From: an uncultured Bacteroidales bacterium
Lineage (GTDB): Bacteria > Bacteroidota > Bacteroidia > Bacteroidales > P3
DNA length: 31,889 nucleotides
Assembly (NCBI GenBank): GCA_905236405.1
Contig: CAJOQB010000013.1
Span: forward strand, 1-31,889
Reading direction: 5' to 3'
The notes beneath the pieces are model-generated. The model did not search any database and had not been told where the DNA came from. It saw nothing but the letters and a program-made list of their open reading frames with translations. This document shows, piece after piece, positions 14,309 to 21,640 of this stretch (position 1 is its first letter; each line of letters begins with the position of its first letter). The translations under genes and the position numbers were made by a program.

Positions 14309-14815
14309 ATGAAACACCTCAAGACAGTCATCACCGCTTCTTTTGTTCTGTTGCTTGCATCTTGCAACAGTGATGACAAAGCCATCCGAAAAACAGCACA
14401 GGGTTACCTCGACGCCATGGGCAACTACGAGATAGAAGCCGCCAAACCCTATGCCACGAAGGAGACATGTGAACAAACACTGCGCTTTGTCATAGAGTAT
14501 ATCATGCCCAAGACAGACACCAACTATATCAACTCCAACCGTCCTGCCACCATCACCCTGGGCGACATCACCCACACCAGCGATACCACAGCCACCATCG
14601 CCTACCATAAAAAAACACCCATCAAGGAAGAGAACGGCACCCTCGACCTGGTGAAACGCAACGATGAATGGCAGGCACAAGTGTTGATCAACGTGCCCAC
14701 CATCTTGCTTCCCATGAAGACTTACGACAACGATTCAATTGACGGAAAGCCAATCCGTGTTACCCGAGCCGACTCAATTCCCGATTTGACAAAGGGGATT
14801 AACATTCAAAGATAG
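14309..14815 (+). CDS. Small NTF2-like lipoprotein
   Basis: The 168-residue product starts MKHLKTVITASFVLLLASC, a signal with lipobox LLASC; the next residues NSDD resemble the acidic surface-export motif described for Bacteroidota lipoproteins. The mature part is one domain of helix-then-beta layout: AIRKTAQGYLDAMGNYEIEAA, an acid-rich segment and strands DTTATIAYHKK and GTLDLVKRNDEWQAQVLIN. This fits the NTF2-like/DUF4878 lipoproteins common in this phylum. The family assignment is by pattern only, and function is unknown. Only 11 bp separate its start from the previous terminator. Confidence 0.75.
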   Translation: MKHLKTVITASFVLLLASCNSDDKAIRKTAQGYLDAMGNYEIEAAKPYATKETCEQTLRFVIEYIMPKTDTNYINSNRPATITLGDITHTSDTTATIAYHKKTPIKEENGTLDLVKRNDEWQAQVLINVPTILLPMKTYDNDSIDGKPIRVTRADSIPDLTKGINIQR

Positions 14816-14839
14816 AAACATTTCACCTCTAAGATAACG

Positions 14840-14871
14840 AAAGGCAGCCATCCGGCTGCCTTTTCGTTTTT
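14840..14871. terminator. Terminator at the convergent lipoprotein/toxin junction
   Basis: Perfect 10-bp stem AAAGGCAGCC/GGCTGCCTTT (14840-14849 with 14854-14863), 4-nt loop, T-rich tail TTCGTTTTTAT. It lies between a plus-strand lipoprotein gene and a minus-strand toxin gene and could stop both. Confidence 0.88.
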
Positions 14872-14884
14872 ATCTAAAAAAGAA

Positions 14885-15193
14885 TTATTTGACAATGGTT
14901 TTCACAGGACGTATTCTGTCAACAATCACGACATCCTCTTCCACATGGAAGATATACACCCACCGCTTGTTATGGCTCACCATGCGCCGTGCCTTCGGGT
15001 GATACTTCCGTATGTCCGCCATCGGGCTCGTCCTGTACAAGTCCGCAAACAACGCCAACGACATGACCTCAGAAATCATGTTGTCAATGTACCTGTTTGC
15101 ACCAATTTGTGACATAACAGTTTTCAGGAATTCTTCCAACTCGTCCATGTCAAGCATGGCAGAACGACGCAATCTAACCTTATAAACTGTCAT
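14885..15193 (-). CDS. RelE/ParE-family toxin
   Basis: A 102-residue basic protein with the compact RelE/ParE layout: an N-terminal strand (MTVYKVRLRRSAMLDMDELEEFL), two helices, then a beta-rich end with IRKYHPKARRMVSHNKRWVYIFHVEEDVVIVD and RIRPVKTIVK. The pattern [RK]-M-V-x-H/N-K...Y-I-F-x-V near residues 70-85 is a family hallmark. The mechanism (mRNA cleavage as RelE or gyrase inhibition as ParE) cannot be told from this alone. Its start lies inside the end of the antitoxin gene (14-bp overlap), the usual antitoxin-first order. Confidence 0.88.
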   Translation of the reverse strand: MTVYKVRLRRSAMLDMDELEEFLKTVMSQIGANRYIDNMISEVMSLALFADLYRTSPMADIRKYHPKARRMVSHNKRWVYIFHVEEDVVIVDRIRPVKTIVK

Positions 15194-15374
15194 AGTAGTC
15201 GTTCACCCTCTTTCTAAGGATACCAAAATACTCTTCCACCGTCATCAATTCACTTTCCGGTGTTCTCGGCACCTCATTTTTTTTGGACACGGATGATTTG
15301 CGGACAACTCTTGAATGGGGCTTCCGCATTGTTTTCGTGTCGTTTGCGTATGCAACTGTTGTTTCCATTTCCAT
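15180..15374 (-). CDS. Antitoxin partner of the RelE/ParE toxin
   Basis: The 64-residue product precedes and overlaps the toxin gene, so it is assigned mainly by position. It is basic at the N-terminus and ends LMTVEEYFGILRKRVNDYYDSL, a C-terminal toxin-binding helix seen in many Bacteroidales antitoxins. No ribbon-helix-helix or HTH fold is evident, so autorepression may need the toxin or be absent. The promoter box lies only about 14 bp upstream of the ATG; alternative start Met3 exists. The leader would be extremely short or absent. Confidence 0.75.
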   Translation of the reverse strand: MEMETTVAYANDTKTMRKPHSRVVRKSSVSKKNEVPRTPESELMTVEEYFGILRKRVNDYYDSL

Positions 15375-15387
15375 TATTTTACACCTA

Positions 15388-15418
15388 CAAAATTACTAAC
15401 TTTTTCCTTGCAACGAAA
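15388..15418 (-). promoter_or_regulatory. Promoter of the toxin-antitoxin operon
   Basis: On the minus strand TTTC (15418-15415), 19 nt, then TAATTTTG (15395-15388), fitting the Bacteroidota consensus. Transcription would start near 15383, about 9 nt before the antitoxin ATG. Confidence 0.6.
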
Positions 15419-15427
15419 AAAAACTGC

Positions 15428-16567
15428 TTATTCCTTGAATAAAGACTTGTTTTCTCGTAACAACCACAAACGGAAGACAGGGTCGGCGATGGTCACAACA
15501 CGACCAATCTTTTCTATCAACTCCTTCTTTATTAATGTCTCCTGAATACGACTGACATTTGACTTCGACCCCAAACTGTATTTCTTGAGGGTCGCCGCCG
15601 AAGTGAAATCACCGTTTTCACCAACAGCCAGTGCTTTGAGGAAATTAATTTGATAGGACGACAATCCTTCGGTCTGCTGCAAGAAGAGCGTGGAGTTTTG
15701 GTCAATCATATCGTCCACAGCCGCTTCTATAGCCGCATCATCGACCACCTTGCCACTGCTCAACATCACATTCCACGCCAACTGCTGCACGTAAGACGAC
15801 TGAAACTCCACCGTCTCACATATCCTTGAAATCTGTTTGTCGTCGATTGTCTGTCCGTTTTCCAAGAACTTCTGGCGGATGAACGGAATCCAGTCAGACA
15901 AGGCAATGGGCTGAAGAAACCGTATGTCTCCGAATTGATAGAACGGCATTCTTTTGCTTTGGAAAAGATTGGTCAGCATGTGTTTCTTGCTGCCAAAGAG
16001 GCAATACGACACATCCTGTTGCAACTGCCACACGCCACGCACCCGTTCTTGCACCTCCAACGAATGGGGGAAGGTGCCTATCTGTTGAAACTCATCGATA
16101 CACACCACGACATGTTTTCCTATCTTTTTTGCCATTCTCTCCGGTAACTGCAATATCTCTTCAGGGCTGTAGTTCTCTGGTGCTATGCCTAACGATACAG
16201 ACATCTCATTGGAAGGATCCACACCAAAGGCTATCTTCGGGGTCAGTCGAGTGAGGAACTCTTTGATGTTGTGGAGCATTACCTCCCCTTTTCCCGAAAT
16301 CTGTTTCAACGTGGCTGTCGCCAACTTGTTATAGAACTCATATTCCGTGCGACAATCATAGATATCGAGATACACCACGGCCACCTTTTCGGTGTCAACC
16401 TGCGAAATCACATGCCTCACCAATGAGGTCTTTCCCATACGTCGCGGAGAAATCAGCACCACATTTTGTCCGTTTTCGAAATCCCGTTTCAATCGCTTCG
16501 TCTCTGCAACGCGATCTGTAAAATTCTCATTCTCAACCGCTACACCATATACAAAAGCCTTTTTCAT
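15428..16567 (-). CDS. Solitary AAA ATPase of the archaeal-ATPase (ATPase_2) type
   Basis: The 379-residue protein has Walker A SPRRMGKTS at 40-48, Walker B VVVCIDEF at 153-160 and a downstream polar segment (CLFGSKKHML) like the sensor region of STAND/ORC-type ATPases. The last 110 residues look like a winged helix (SYQINFLKALAVGENG...SNVSRIQETLIKKELIEKIG). Such proteins are abundant and mobile in Bacteroidales and Archaea, and their role is generally unknown. It lies upstream of the TA pair in the same direction. GC content is visibly lower than that of the surrounding housekeeping genes. A promoter and a 41-bp palindrome lie upstream of its start. Confidence 0.88.
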   Translation of the reverse strand: MKKAFVYGVAVENENFTDRVAETKRLKRDFENGQNVVLISPRRMGKTSLVRHVISQVDTEKVAVVYLDIYDCRTEYEFYNKLATATLKQISGKGEVMLHNIKEFLTRLTPKIAFGVDPSNEMSVSLGIAPENYSPEEILQLPERMAKKIGKHVVVCIDEFQQIGTFPHSLEVQERVRGVWQLQQDVSYCLFGSKKHMLTNLFQSKRMPFYQFGDIRFLQPIALSDWIPFIRQKFLENGQTIDDKQISRICETVEFQSSYVQQLAWNVMLSSGKVVDDAAIEAAVDDMIDQNSTLFLQQTEGLSSYQINFLKALAVGENGDFTSAATLKKYSLGSKSNVSRIQETLIKKELIEKIGRVVTIADPVFRLWLLRENKSLFKE

Positions 16568-16595
16568 TGTCTTGAAAGTATTTGTTTTTCAAGTG

Positions 16596-16626
16596 CAAAG
16601 ATACACTAAAAATGAAAAGTACACAA
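16596..16626 (-). promoter_or_regulatory. Promoter of the AAA ATPase gene
   Basis: TATCTTTG on the minus strand (16603-16596) matches the -7 box; GTTGTG (around 16627-16622) is a fair -33 element at about 20 nt. The -33 region lies inside the perfect palindrome at 16615-16655. Confidence 0.65.
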
Positions 16627-16655
16627 CTTTGTGGACCACAAAGTTGTGTACTTTT
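16615..16655. repeat. Perfect 41-bp palindrome upstream of the ATPase gene
   Basis: Bases 16615-16634 are the exact reverse complement of 16636-16655 around a single central A at 16635; the core is AAGTACACAACTTTGTGG. It lies between the end of the SAM-hydrolase gene (stop at 16704) and the ATPase promoter, overlapping the ATPase -33 box. It could be an operator for autoregulation or an intrinsic terminator of the hydrolase operon (A-rich before the stem, T-rich after it on the minus strand). The right arm also ends in a plus-strand TACTTTTG box. Confidence 0.85.
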
Positions 16656-16703
16656 GTATTATTTCCCTATATCTAACTGATATATTGAATGTAACCAATA
16701 ATA

Positions 16704-17501
16704 CTATTTAAAAGTAAACCACACCATCTCGTCGACCTGCATTCCCATGATTTTGGCCACCGAAGCACAGGAGAAGGCCACCTCGACAAGACCCGTTGCC
16801 ACCGAGGGGAGGACGACAAGGGAACGGGAAATCTGTCTGGCATTGTCCGACCCCTGATAGGAGTCGACAAAAGTGGAGATGGAACGTTCTTTCATGGTCA
16901 ACACAAAGCTACGTCCGTTGCGATGACGCTCGAACTCCTCGACCGTGATGTTAAGGTAGACGTTGCCGTAGTTGTCGATATGCGACACATATACCACCAA
17001 TCGGTCGCCCTCATAGAAGGGATTCTTAGTGGAAATCTGCCGTTGTTCGGTGAGCAGCGTCCCCAACGTCTCAGGCTTGTGTCCTTTGACAATGGCCACA
17101 GCGATGGGAGTCAAGATGGTGTAAGCGGTGAAAGTGTCGCCATGCAGGTGGTCGGGCAGATTGATACGCCATGCCTTGTCGATACGGTCGCCGAAAGCAT
17201 ACCAAGGGAGCAGCGTGTCGGCACACAGCACATATTGTCCCGCCACCTCGACAATGAGGTTGTTGAGACTGTCGCTGTTGTTGGGACAGACATCGACAAT
17301 ATGGATGGTCCCTTTGGGAAAGTCGTCGAAACAAGACTTGAGGACAAATGCTGCCGACCGAAGGTCGAAGGGATCGATGCCCGTGGCAATATCCACTACA
17401 TTGACCTGGTCGAGATTGGAATAGAGCCGGCCTTTCACCTTGCCAGCGAAGCCGTCCTTGTTTCCCCAATCGGCAATGAGGGTGACAATCTGCGTAGCCA
17501 T
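16704..17501 (-). CDS. SAM hydrolase / SAM hydroxide adenosyltransferase (DUF62)
   Basis: From ATG 17501 the product is 265 residues and begins MATQIVTLIADWGNKDG, the typical start. A longer frame from 17561 would add 20 residues and run into the preceding gene, so it is rejected. Family marks: the N-terminal Asp of DWGNKDG, the internal YAFGD, the HIDNYGN motif (S-x-x-D-x-[FY]-G-N) near 190 and the C-terminal beta-barrel domain. Members hydrolyse S-adenosylmethionine to adenosine and methionine. It begins 29 bp after the DUF3078 stop and is probably the last gene of that operon. Confidence 0.9.
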   Translation of the reverse strand: MATQIVTLIADWGNKDGFAGKVKGRLYSNLDQVNVVDIATGIDPFDLRSAAFVLKSCFDDFPKGTIHIVDVCPNNSDSLNNLIVEVAGQYVLCADTLLPWYAFGDRIDKAWRINLPDHLHGDTFTAYTILTPIAVAIVKGHKPETLGTLLTEQRQISTKNPFYEGDRLVVYVSHIDNYGNVYLNITVEEFERHRNGRSFVLTMKERSISTFVDSYQGSDNARQISRSLVVLPSVATGLVEVAFSCASVAKIMGMQVDEMVWFTFK

Positions 17502-17530
17502 TGTCGGTGCGACGTTTAAAAAAGATTTGA

Positions 17531-18703
17531 TTAGAGGCTGGGCAGCCACTGACGGAACCAATGGTGACGTTCACGCGGTGTCTCGGTGGGAGTCTTCCAG
17601 TTGAAGTAGACCTGCACGCCAGCACTCTGGTAAAGCTGCCAGTAGGTGTTGGGAATCAACGTGCTCATCTGGTTGAAGTCACTGTCGTATTTCAACCGTG
17701 CCATCATGTAGGCAGCGAAGAAGTTGCTGAAACGATACTCCAGCTTGAACTCGAAGTCGATATCGGTGTCGTGGAAGAGGGTATATCCTGTACGTGGGAA
17801 GAAGCCTGTGGGCAATCCGCCATTGACCATGTCGACGGGCCATGTGTTGTAGTCGGCCTCAAAGACTTCACCTTCTCCCAACCCGTCAATCAACGACTGT
17901 GTGTTGATGTCACGGAAATGGGGTTTGCGATAGTCATAGAAGAGCTCGATTCGAGTATAGAAGTTGAGATTCTTAGCGATGTCTTTCTTATAGTAGAACT
18001 TCACATAGCTACCCAATCCAGCATAGATGCGTCGTCCGCCCGTGGTGTCGACACCATAGAGCTGTCCAGTGGCAATCACATTCTCGTCGAGCAGGAAGGT
18101 GGTCTTGCCCGTGAGGAAAGAGAGCGAGAGGTTCCAGAACTCCTTCTTGCACTCAAAACCAATGGAGGTAGTGAGATAGGCAGGAGCCATAAAACTGGAT
18201 ATCAACAACGTGTCGGTTGTCGAGTATTTATAACCAGGGAAGAATTGGCTTTTGAAGTTGGCACTGGCATTGACATTCCAAGCATTCTTCAGTTTCATAG
18301 AGAAGGTCGAGGTGAGGTCAATCTTGTCATCGTTCTTGCGACGGCTTTCCAGCATGGCAAAACCATGTTGTGTGGTGTCGCCATCCAAATCCTGCCAATA
18401 GAGACCGAGAGCCAGATCGACCACATTGTCCCAAGTGAACTTGTCGTGGGTGTACTTGTAGTTGCCGTTAAAAGTGCTGATAAAAGAGACTTGAGAAATA
18501 CCGGTAGCCTGCCAGTTGTTGTAGTAATGACCATCGACCTTCAACGCCGGAGTAGAGCTGGTGGTCCATGCCCCGCGAGGCTTGTTGGTCGAGTCGCCCA
18601 TCGAGGCGTAGGTCTGATAAACCAATTGGTCGTAGAGATTGTCGGCCATAGCCGACACTGCCGTGGCAAACAGCAGCACAGTCACAAAAAAGATTTTCTT
18701 CAT
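17531..18703 (-). CDS. DUF3078 family outer-membrane barrel-like protein
   Basis: A 390-residue protein with a clear signal peptide (MKKIFFVTVLLFATAVSAMA). The mature part is rich in alternating Trp, Tyr, Phe and polar residues in about a dozen strand-like stretches (GHYYNNWQATGISQVSFIS near 60-78 is the DUF3078 hallmark). This suggests a small outer-membrane or surface barrel. The C-terminal end shows FFAAYMMARLKYD and a final QVYFNWKTPTE. Function is unknown. Next to a SAM hydrolase and behind recX by 45 bp, it probably shares a transcript with both. Confidence 0.85.
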   Translation of the reverse strand: MKKIFFVTVLLFATAVSAMADNLYDQLVYQTYASMGDSTNKPRGAWTTSSTPALKVDGHYYNNWQATGISQVSFISTFNGNYKYTHDKFTWDNVVDLALGLYWQDLDGDTTQHGFAMLESRRKNDDKIDLTSTFSMKLKNAWNVNASANFKSQFFPGYKYSTTDTLLISSFMAPAYLTTSIGFECKKEFWNLSLSFLTGKTTFLLDENVIATGQLYGVDTTGGRRIYAGLGSYVKFYYKKDIAKNLNFYTRIELFYDYRKPHFRDINTQSLIDGLGEGEVFEADYNTWPVDMVNGGLPTGFFPRTGYTLFHDTDIDFEFKLEYRFSNFFAAYMMARLKYDSDFNQMSTLIPNTYWQLYQSAGVQVYFNWKTPTETPRERHHWFRQWLPSL

Positions 18704-18748
18704 TGCTTACTTGATTGATGTATTCAATTGAATTGTTATAGTCTTGTC

Positions 18749-19222
18749 CTATTGGATTTCAGCATCGACGACCTCTTTGATAATTTCCATCTCGAAGCCT
18801 TTGGTGGCGAGGAAGGACATCAGTTTTTTCTTGTTCTTCTCAATGTCACCATCCTTGTAGGTCTTCCAACGTTCATGAGTCAGTTCCACGAGCGACTGAC
18901 GGTAGACCTCGGGGTCAATGCCCGCAAGGACATCGTCAATCAGATGTTGTGAAATCTGTTTGGAACGCAATTGGTAGGAAATCTTGATACGACCCCAGTG
19001 CTGGTTGCGAATCTTGGAGTCGCAATAGGCTGTCGAATAACGATGTTCGTCAATGAATCCTTCCTGACAAAGATGCTTGATGACCCTTTCGGCCTGTGGA
19101 CGCGAGGCACCCCATATCAATAATTTTGCACGCACGGAAGACATACATTGCTCGCTCTGCGCACAGTACTTTTCAGCCTTCTGGATGAAACTCAGGTCAA
19201 CTTCTTCAATTTTATTATCCAT
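18749..19222 (-). CDS. recX: RecX regulatory protein
   Basis: The 157-residue protein is an all-helical RecX, which inhibits RecA filament extension. The recognisable repeats are AEKYCAQSEQCMSSVRAKLL, a segment with VIKHLCQEGFIDEHRYSTAYCDSK, and IKISYQLRSKQISQHLIDDVL. Length is typical. A consensus promoter lies upstream. It is the first gene of a minus-strand operon with DUF3078 and SAM hydrolase; no recA is adjacent. Confidence 0.93.
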   Translation of the reverse strand: MDNKIEEVDLSFIQKAEKYCAQSEQCMSSVRAKLLIWGASRPQAERVIKHLCQEGFIDEHRYSTAYCDSKIRNQHWGRIKISYQLRSKQISQHLIDDVLAGIDPEVYRQSLVELTHERWKTYKDGDIEKNKKKLMSFLATKGFEMEIIKEVVDAEIQ

Positions 19223-19285
19223 GAATATATCTAATCTAATGGTTTACCGACTAATATAACTATTCTAATGCTTACCTTCAAGGCA

Positions 19286-19318
19286 CAAAAGTAAACATAA
19301 TATTTCAAACAAAGCAAC
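19286..19318 (-). promoter_or_regulatory. recX promoter
   Basis: On the minus strand GTTG (19318-19315), 21 nt, then TACTTTTG (19293-19286). It gives a leader of about 58 nt to recX and lies back to back with the plus-strand promoter at 19416-19423. Confidence 0.6.
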
Positions 19319-19390
19319 TCTTATTTCACATTTTTTTACAAAACGTGTTTTTTAACATTTACGTCACCCGACATCAGCTTTTGCATCTTT

Positions 19391-19423
19391 TTTTAGCCGA
19401 ATCGATTATTTTTATTAGTTTTG
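19391..19423 (+). promoter_or_regulatory. Promoter of the glycogen-synthase-like gene
   Basis: TAGTTTTG at 19416-19423 matches the -7 box, with a T-rich -33 (TTTT at 19391-19394) 21 nt upstream. ATG 19450 follows after about 20 nt. Confidence 0.55.
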
Positions 19424-19449
19424 CCCATCGGATATTAATATACATTATT

Positions 19450-20274
19450 ATGGCAAAAGGAAGAATACTCTTTGTTAACCAAGAAATTATGCCGTACATG
19501 CCCGAAACGGAGAATTCACAATTTGGACGATACATGCCCCAATATGTGCTCGAACAGGGACGTGACATCCGTGTGTTCATGCCTCGATTCAGCTGCATCA
19601 ACGAGCGTCGTAACGCCCTTCACGAAGTGATTCGTCTCTCGGGAATGAACCTCATCGTGAACAACTGCGACCACCAGCTCATCATCAAGGTCGGGTCTAT
19701 TTCGGCAGCACGTATGCAAGTGTATTTCATCGACAACGAAGAGTACTTCACCCGCTCGGGCTATATCTACAACGAAGACGGGTCGCTGATAGACAACACC
19801 GATGAACGAATCCTCTTCTATGGACACAGCGCCCTCGAGGCTGTCCGCAAGCTGGCTTGGCAGCCCCACCTGATTCATTTCACCGGCTGGTTCTCCTCGA
19901 TGATTCCCTTCTACCTGAAACGTGTGAACAAAGAAAATGCTTTCTTCTCCGGAACACGTACCGTCTTCACCCTTACCGACGACGCCTTCCAAGGGCATCT
20001 GGGCGAGGACATGGAACGCAAGATGAAAAACGACGGTGCCACCGCCAAGGACCTGCGTCTCTTCACCGACCTCAACTATATGAACCTGATGAAGGCGGTA
20101 ATCACCTATGCCCATGCCGTGGTGATTGGCTCGCCCAACGCCAACCCCGAGTTGGTAGCCTTTGCTAAAGAGAACAAACGTACGGTGATTGACTACAATC
20201 CCGATCGCACTGAGTTCTTCCAACAAATCAACAAGATGTACGACCAAGTGATTGGCAGCAATATCAACAACTGA
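19450..20274 (+). CDS. Stand-alone N-terminal domain of a GT5 glycogen/starch synthase
   Basis: The 274-residue protein starts MAKGRILFVNQEIMPYMPET and keeps the Rossmann-like N-domain of GT5 glycogen synthase, with a Trp-rich HFTGWFSSMIPFYLK segment and FTLTDDAFQGHL. The catalytic N-terminal lysine motif KTGGL, which binds ADP-glucose, is replaced by PYMPETENSQFGR, and the whole C-terminal half (nucleotide-binding domain) is missing. Such half-length proteins are widespread in Bacteroidales, so the form is inherited rather than broken. It may bind a carbohydrate or nucleotide or act in regulation, but synthase activity is unlikely. It lies 23 bp before the DUF4270 gene and shares its promoter. 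Confidence 0.85.
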   Translation: MAKGRILFVNQEIMPYMPETENSQFGRYMPQYVLEQGRDIRVFMPRFSCINERRNALHEVIRLSGMNLIVNNCDHQLIIKVGSISAARMQVYFIDNEEYFTRSGYIYNEDGSLIDNTDERILFYGHSALEAVRKLAWQPHLIHFTGWFSSMIPFYLKRVNKENAFFSGTRTVFTLTDDAFQGHLGEDMERKMKNDGATAKDLRLFTDLNYMNLMKAVITYAHAVVIGSPNANPELVAFAKENKRTVIDYNPDRTEFFQQINKMYDQVIGSNINN

Positions 20275-20297
20275 CATTGACGGATTTATTATCTAAC

Positions 20298-21617
20298 ATG
20301 ACAAGAAAACAGCTCTTCCTCATACCTTTAATGGCACTCGCGGTCGCTTTCACAGCCTGCGAAGACGAAGAATCGACCATCGGCATCGGGTTACAAGACC
20401 CTGCAACACTTTACCACGGCATCTGCGACACCCTCTACGGAACGGCAGAAACCCAGTTTGAAGACTCGCTCAACACCACCGGCTATTCGGCAGGACTGTT
20501 GGGTACCTATTCCGACAACATCTTCGGAGATGCCGAAGCCATCATCTTCACACAAATCAATTGTTCCGCCGAGTCGGGACTCAACTATTCCCACTCCACC
20601 ATCGACTCCATCGTGCTCTCGCTGTCCATCACCGGTATCTACCCCTATGAGGCCGACACCATCGACAGCAAACTGCACAGATTCAATCGTCGCAAAAGCA
20701 CCACCATACCACTCACCTTCGAGGTGCGACAACTGGCAGAGGGGATGGACGACAGCACCATCTATTATGCCAACGACGTAATTCCCGTTAGCAACAACAT
20801 TCTTTTCAACGACATCGTATCGGTCAACAGCCGCGACACCATGGTACATTTCCGGCTGAACAACAATCTGAACAGCCTCTTGGCAAATAAAGAGTACACC
20901 CACGACGAGTTCCTTGAAGCCATCAAAGGCATCCGCATCCGCATGAGCAGCGCCACCCAATGTATGCTCAATGTCAACTTTAACGGTGCCCAAACCAAGA
21001 TGACTGTCTACCGTACCCATATCGAAGGTTCCGACACCACCCACTTGGAAGAGGCTTTCGCCATCGGCAACGGAGCCGTTCACTTCAACCATTTCTCCCA
21101 CACCTATACCGGTGACCTCGCTGTGTTCAACAGCAACCCCACTGCCAGCATCGACGGCAGCCGCTATCTTTTCCTTGACCCCATGGGTGGAACCAAGTTG
21201 AAACTCAATTTTGACAACGCCATCCAAGCCTTCCATGCCGCCCATCCCTTCGCCATCATCCATTATGCAGAGTTGGTGTTGCCCGTGGCTTCCGACAAGG
21301 CCGACGACATGCCCCCCTACTCGTTGCTGGCACTCCGCAACTTTGGAGACACCACCTCGAGCTATATTGCCGACATGAGCGACGGTTTCTCCTCGACAGG
21401 ATTTGACGGGTCATACAACAACACACAAAACCTCTATCGCCTTCGCATCACCCAACATACACAAAAGCTGCTACGGCAAGGGCACGACGAGGGCACGCTG
21501 ATTCTTATCAACGCCCGTCGTTCATCAGCACGCCGCACCGTGCTGAACGGCTACAACGCCAACCTTACCGGCAACAACCCCATCCGCATAGTTCTCGTCT
21601 ATTCCGAACCTTTTTGA
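20298..21617 (+). CDS. DUF4270 family lipoprotein
   Basis: The 439-residue product starts at ATG 20298, not at an in-frame TTG 21 bp earlier. Its lipobox AFTAC is followed by EDEES, an acidic signal-like sequence. The mature protein is beta-rich with Asp/Asn repeats of DUF4270 (GIGLQDPATLYHG, GLLGTYSDNIFGDAEA, SHSTIDSIVLSLSITGIYPY). DUF4270 lipoproteins of Bacteroidota are usually surface-exposed with no known activity. Its end (IRIVLVYSEPF) is typical. It follows the GT5-like gene, an arrangement I recall from other Bacteroidales; a link to glycan handling is only inferred. Confidence 0.85.
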   Translation: MTRKQLFLIPLMALAVAFTACEDEESTIGIGLQDPATLYHGICDTLYGTAETQFEDSLNTTGYSAGLLGTYSDNIFGDAEAIIFTQINCSAESGLNYSHSTIDSIVLSLSITGIYPYEADTIDSKLHRFNRRKSTTIPLTFEVRQLAEGMDDSTIYYANDVIPVSNNILFNDIVSVNSRDTMVHFRLNNNLNSLLANKEYTHDEFLEAIKGIRIRMSSATQCMLNVNFNGAQTKMTVYRTHIEGSDTTHLEEAFAIGNGAVHFNHFSHTYTGDLAVFNSNPTASIDGSRYLFLDPMGGTKLKLNFDNAIQAFHAAHPFAIIHYAELVLPVASDKADDMPPYSLLALRNFGDTTSSYIADMSDGFSSTGFDGSYNNTQNLYRLRITQHTQKLLRQGHDEGTLILINARRSSARRTVLNGYNANLTGNNPIRIVLVYSEPF

Positions 21618-21640
21618 CAAGTCCCCAAAGATAAACCGCC

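Noticed and set aside
17561..18718. Open frame of 385 codons on the plus strand
   Set aside because: It is antisense to the DUF3078 gene, which has a signal peptide and family motifs.
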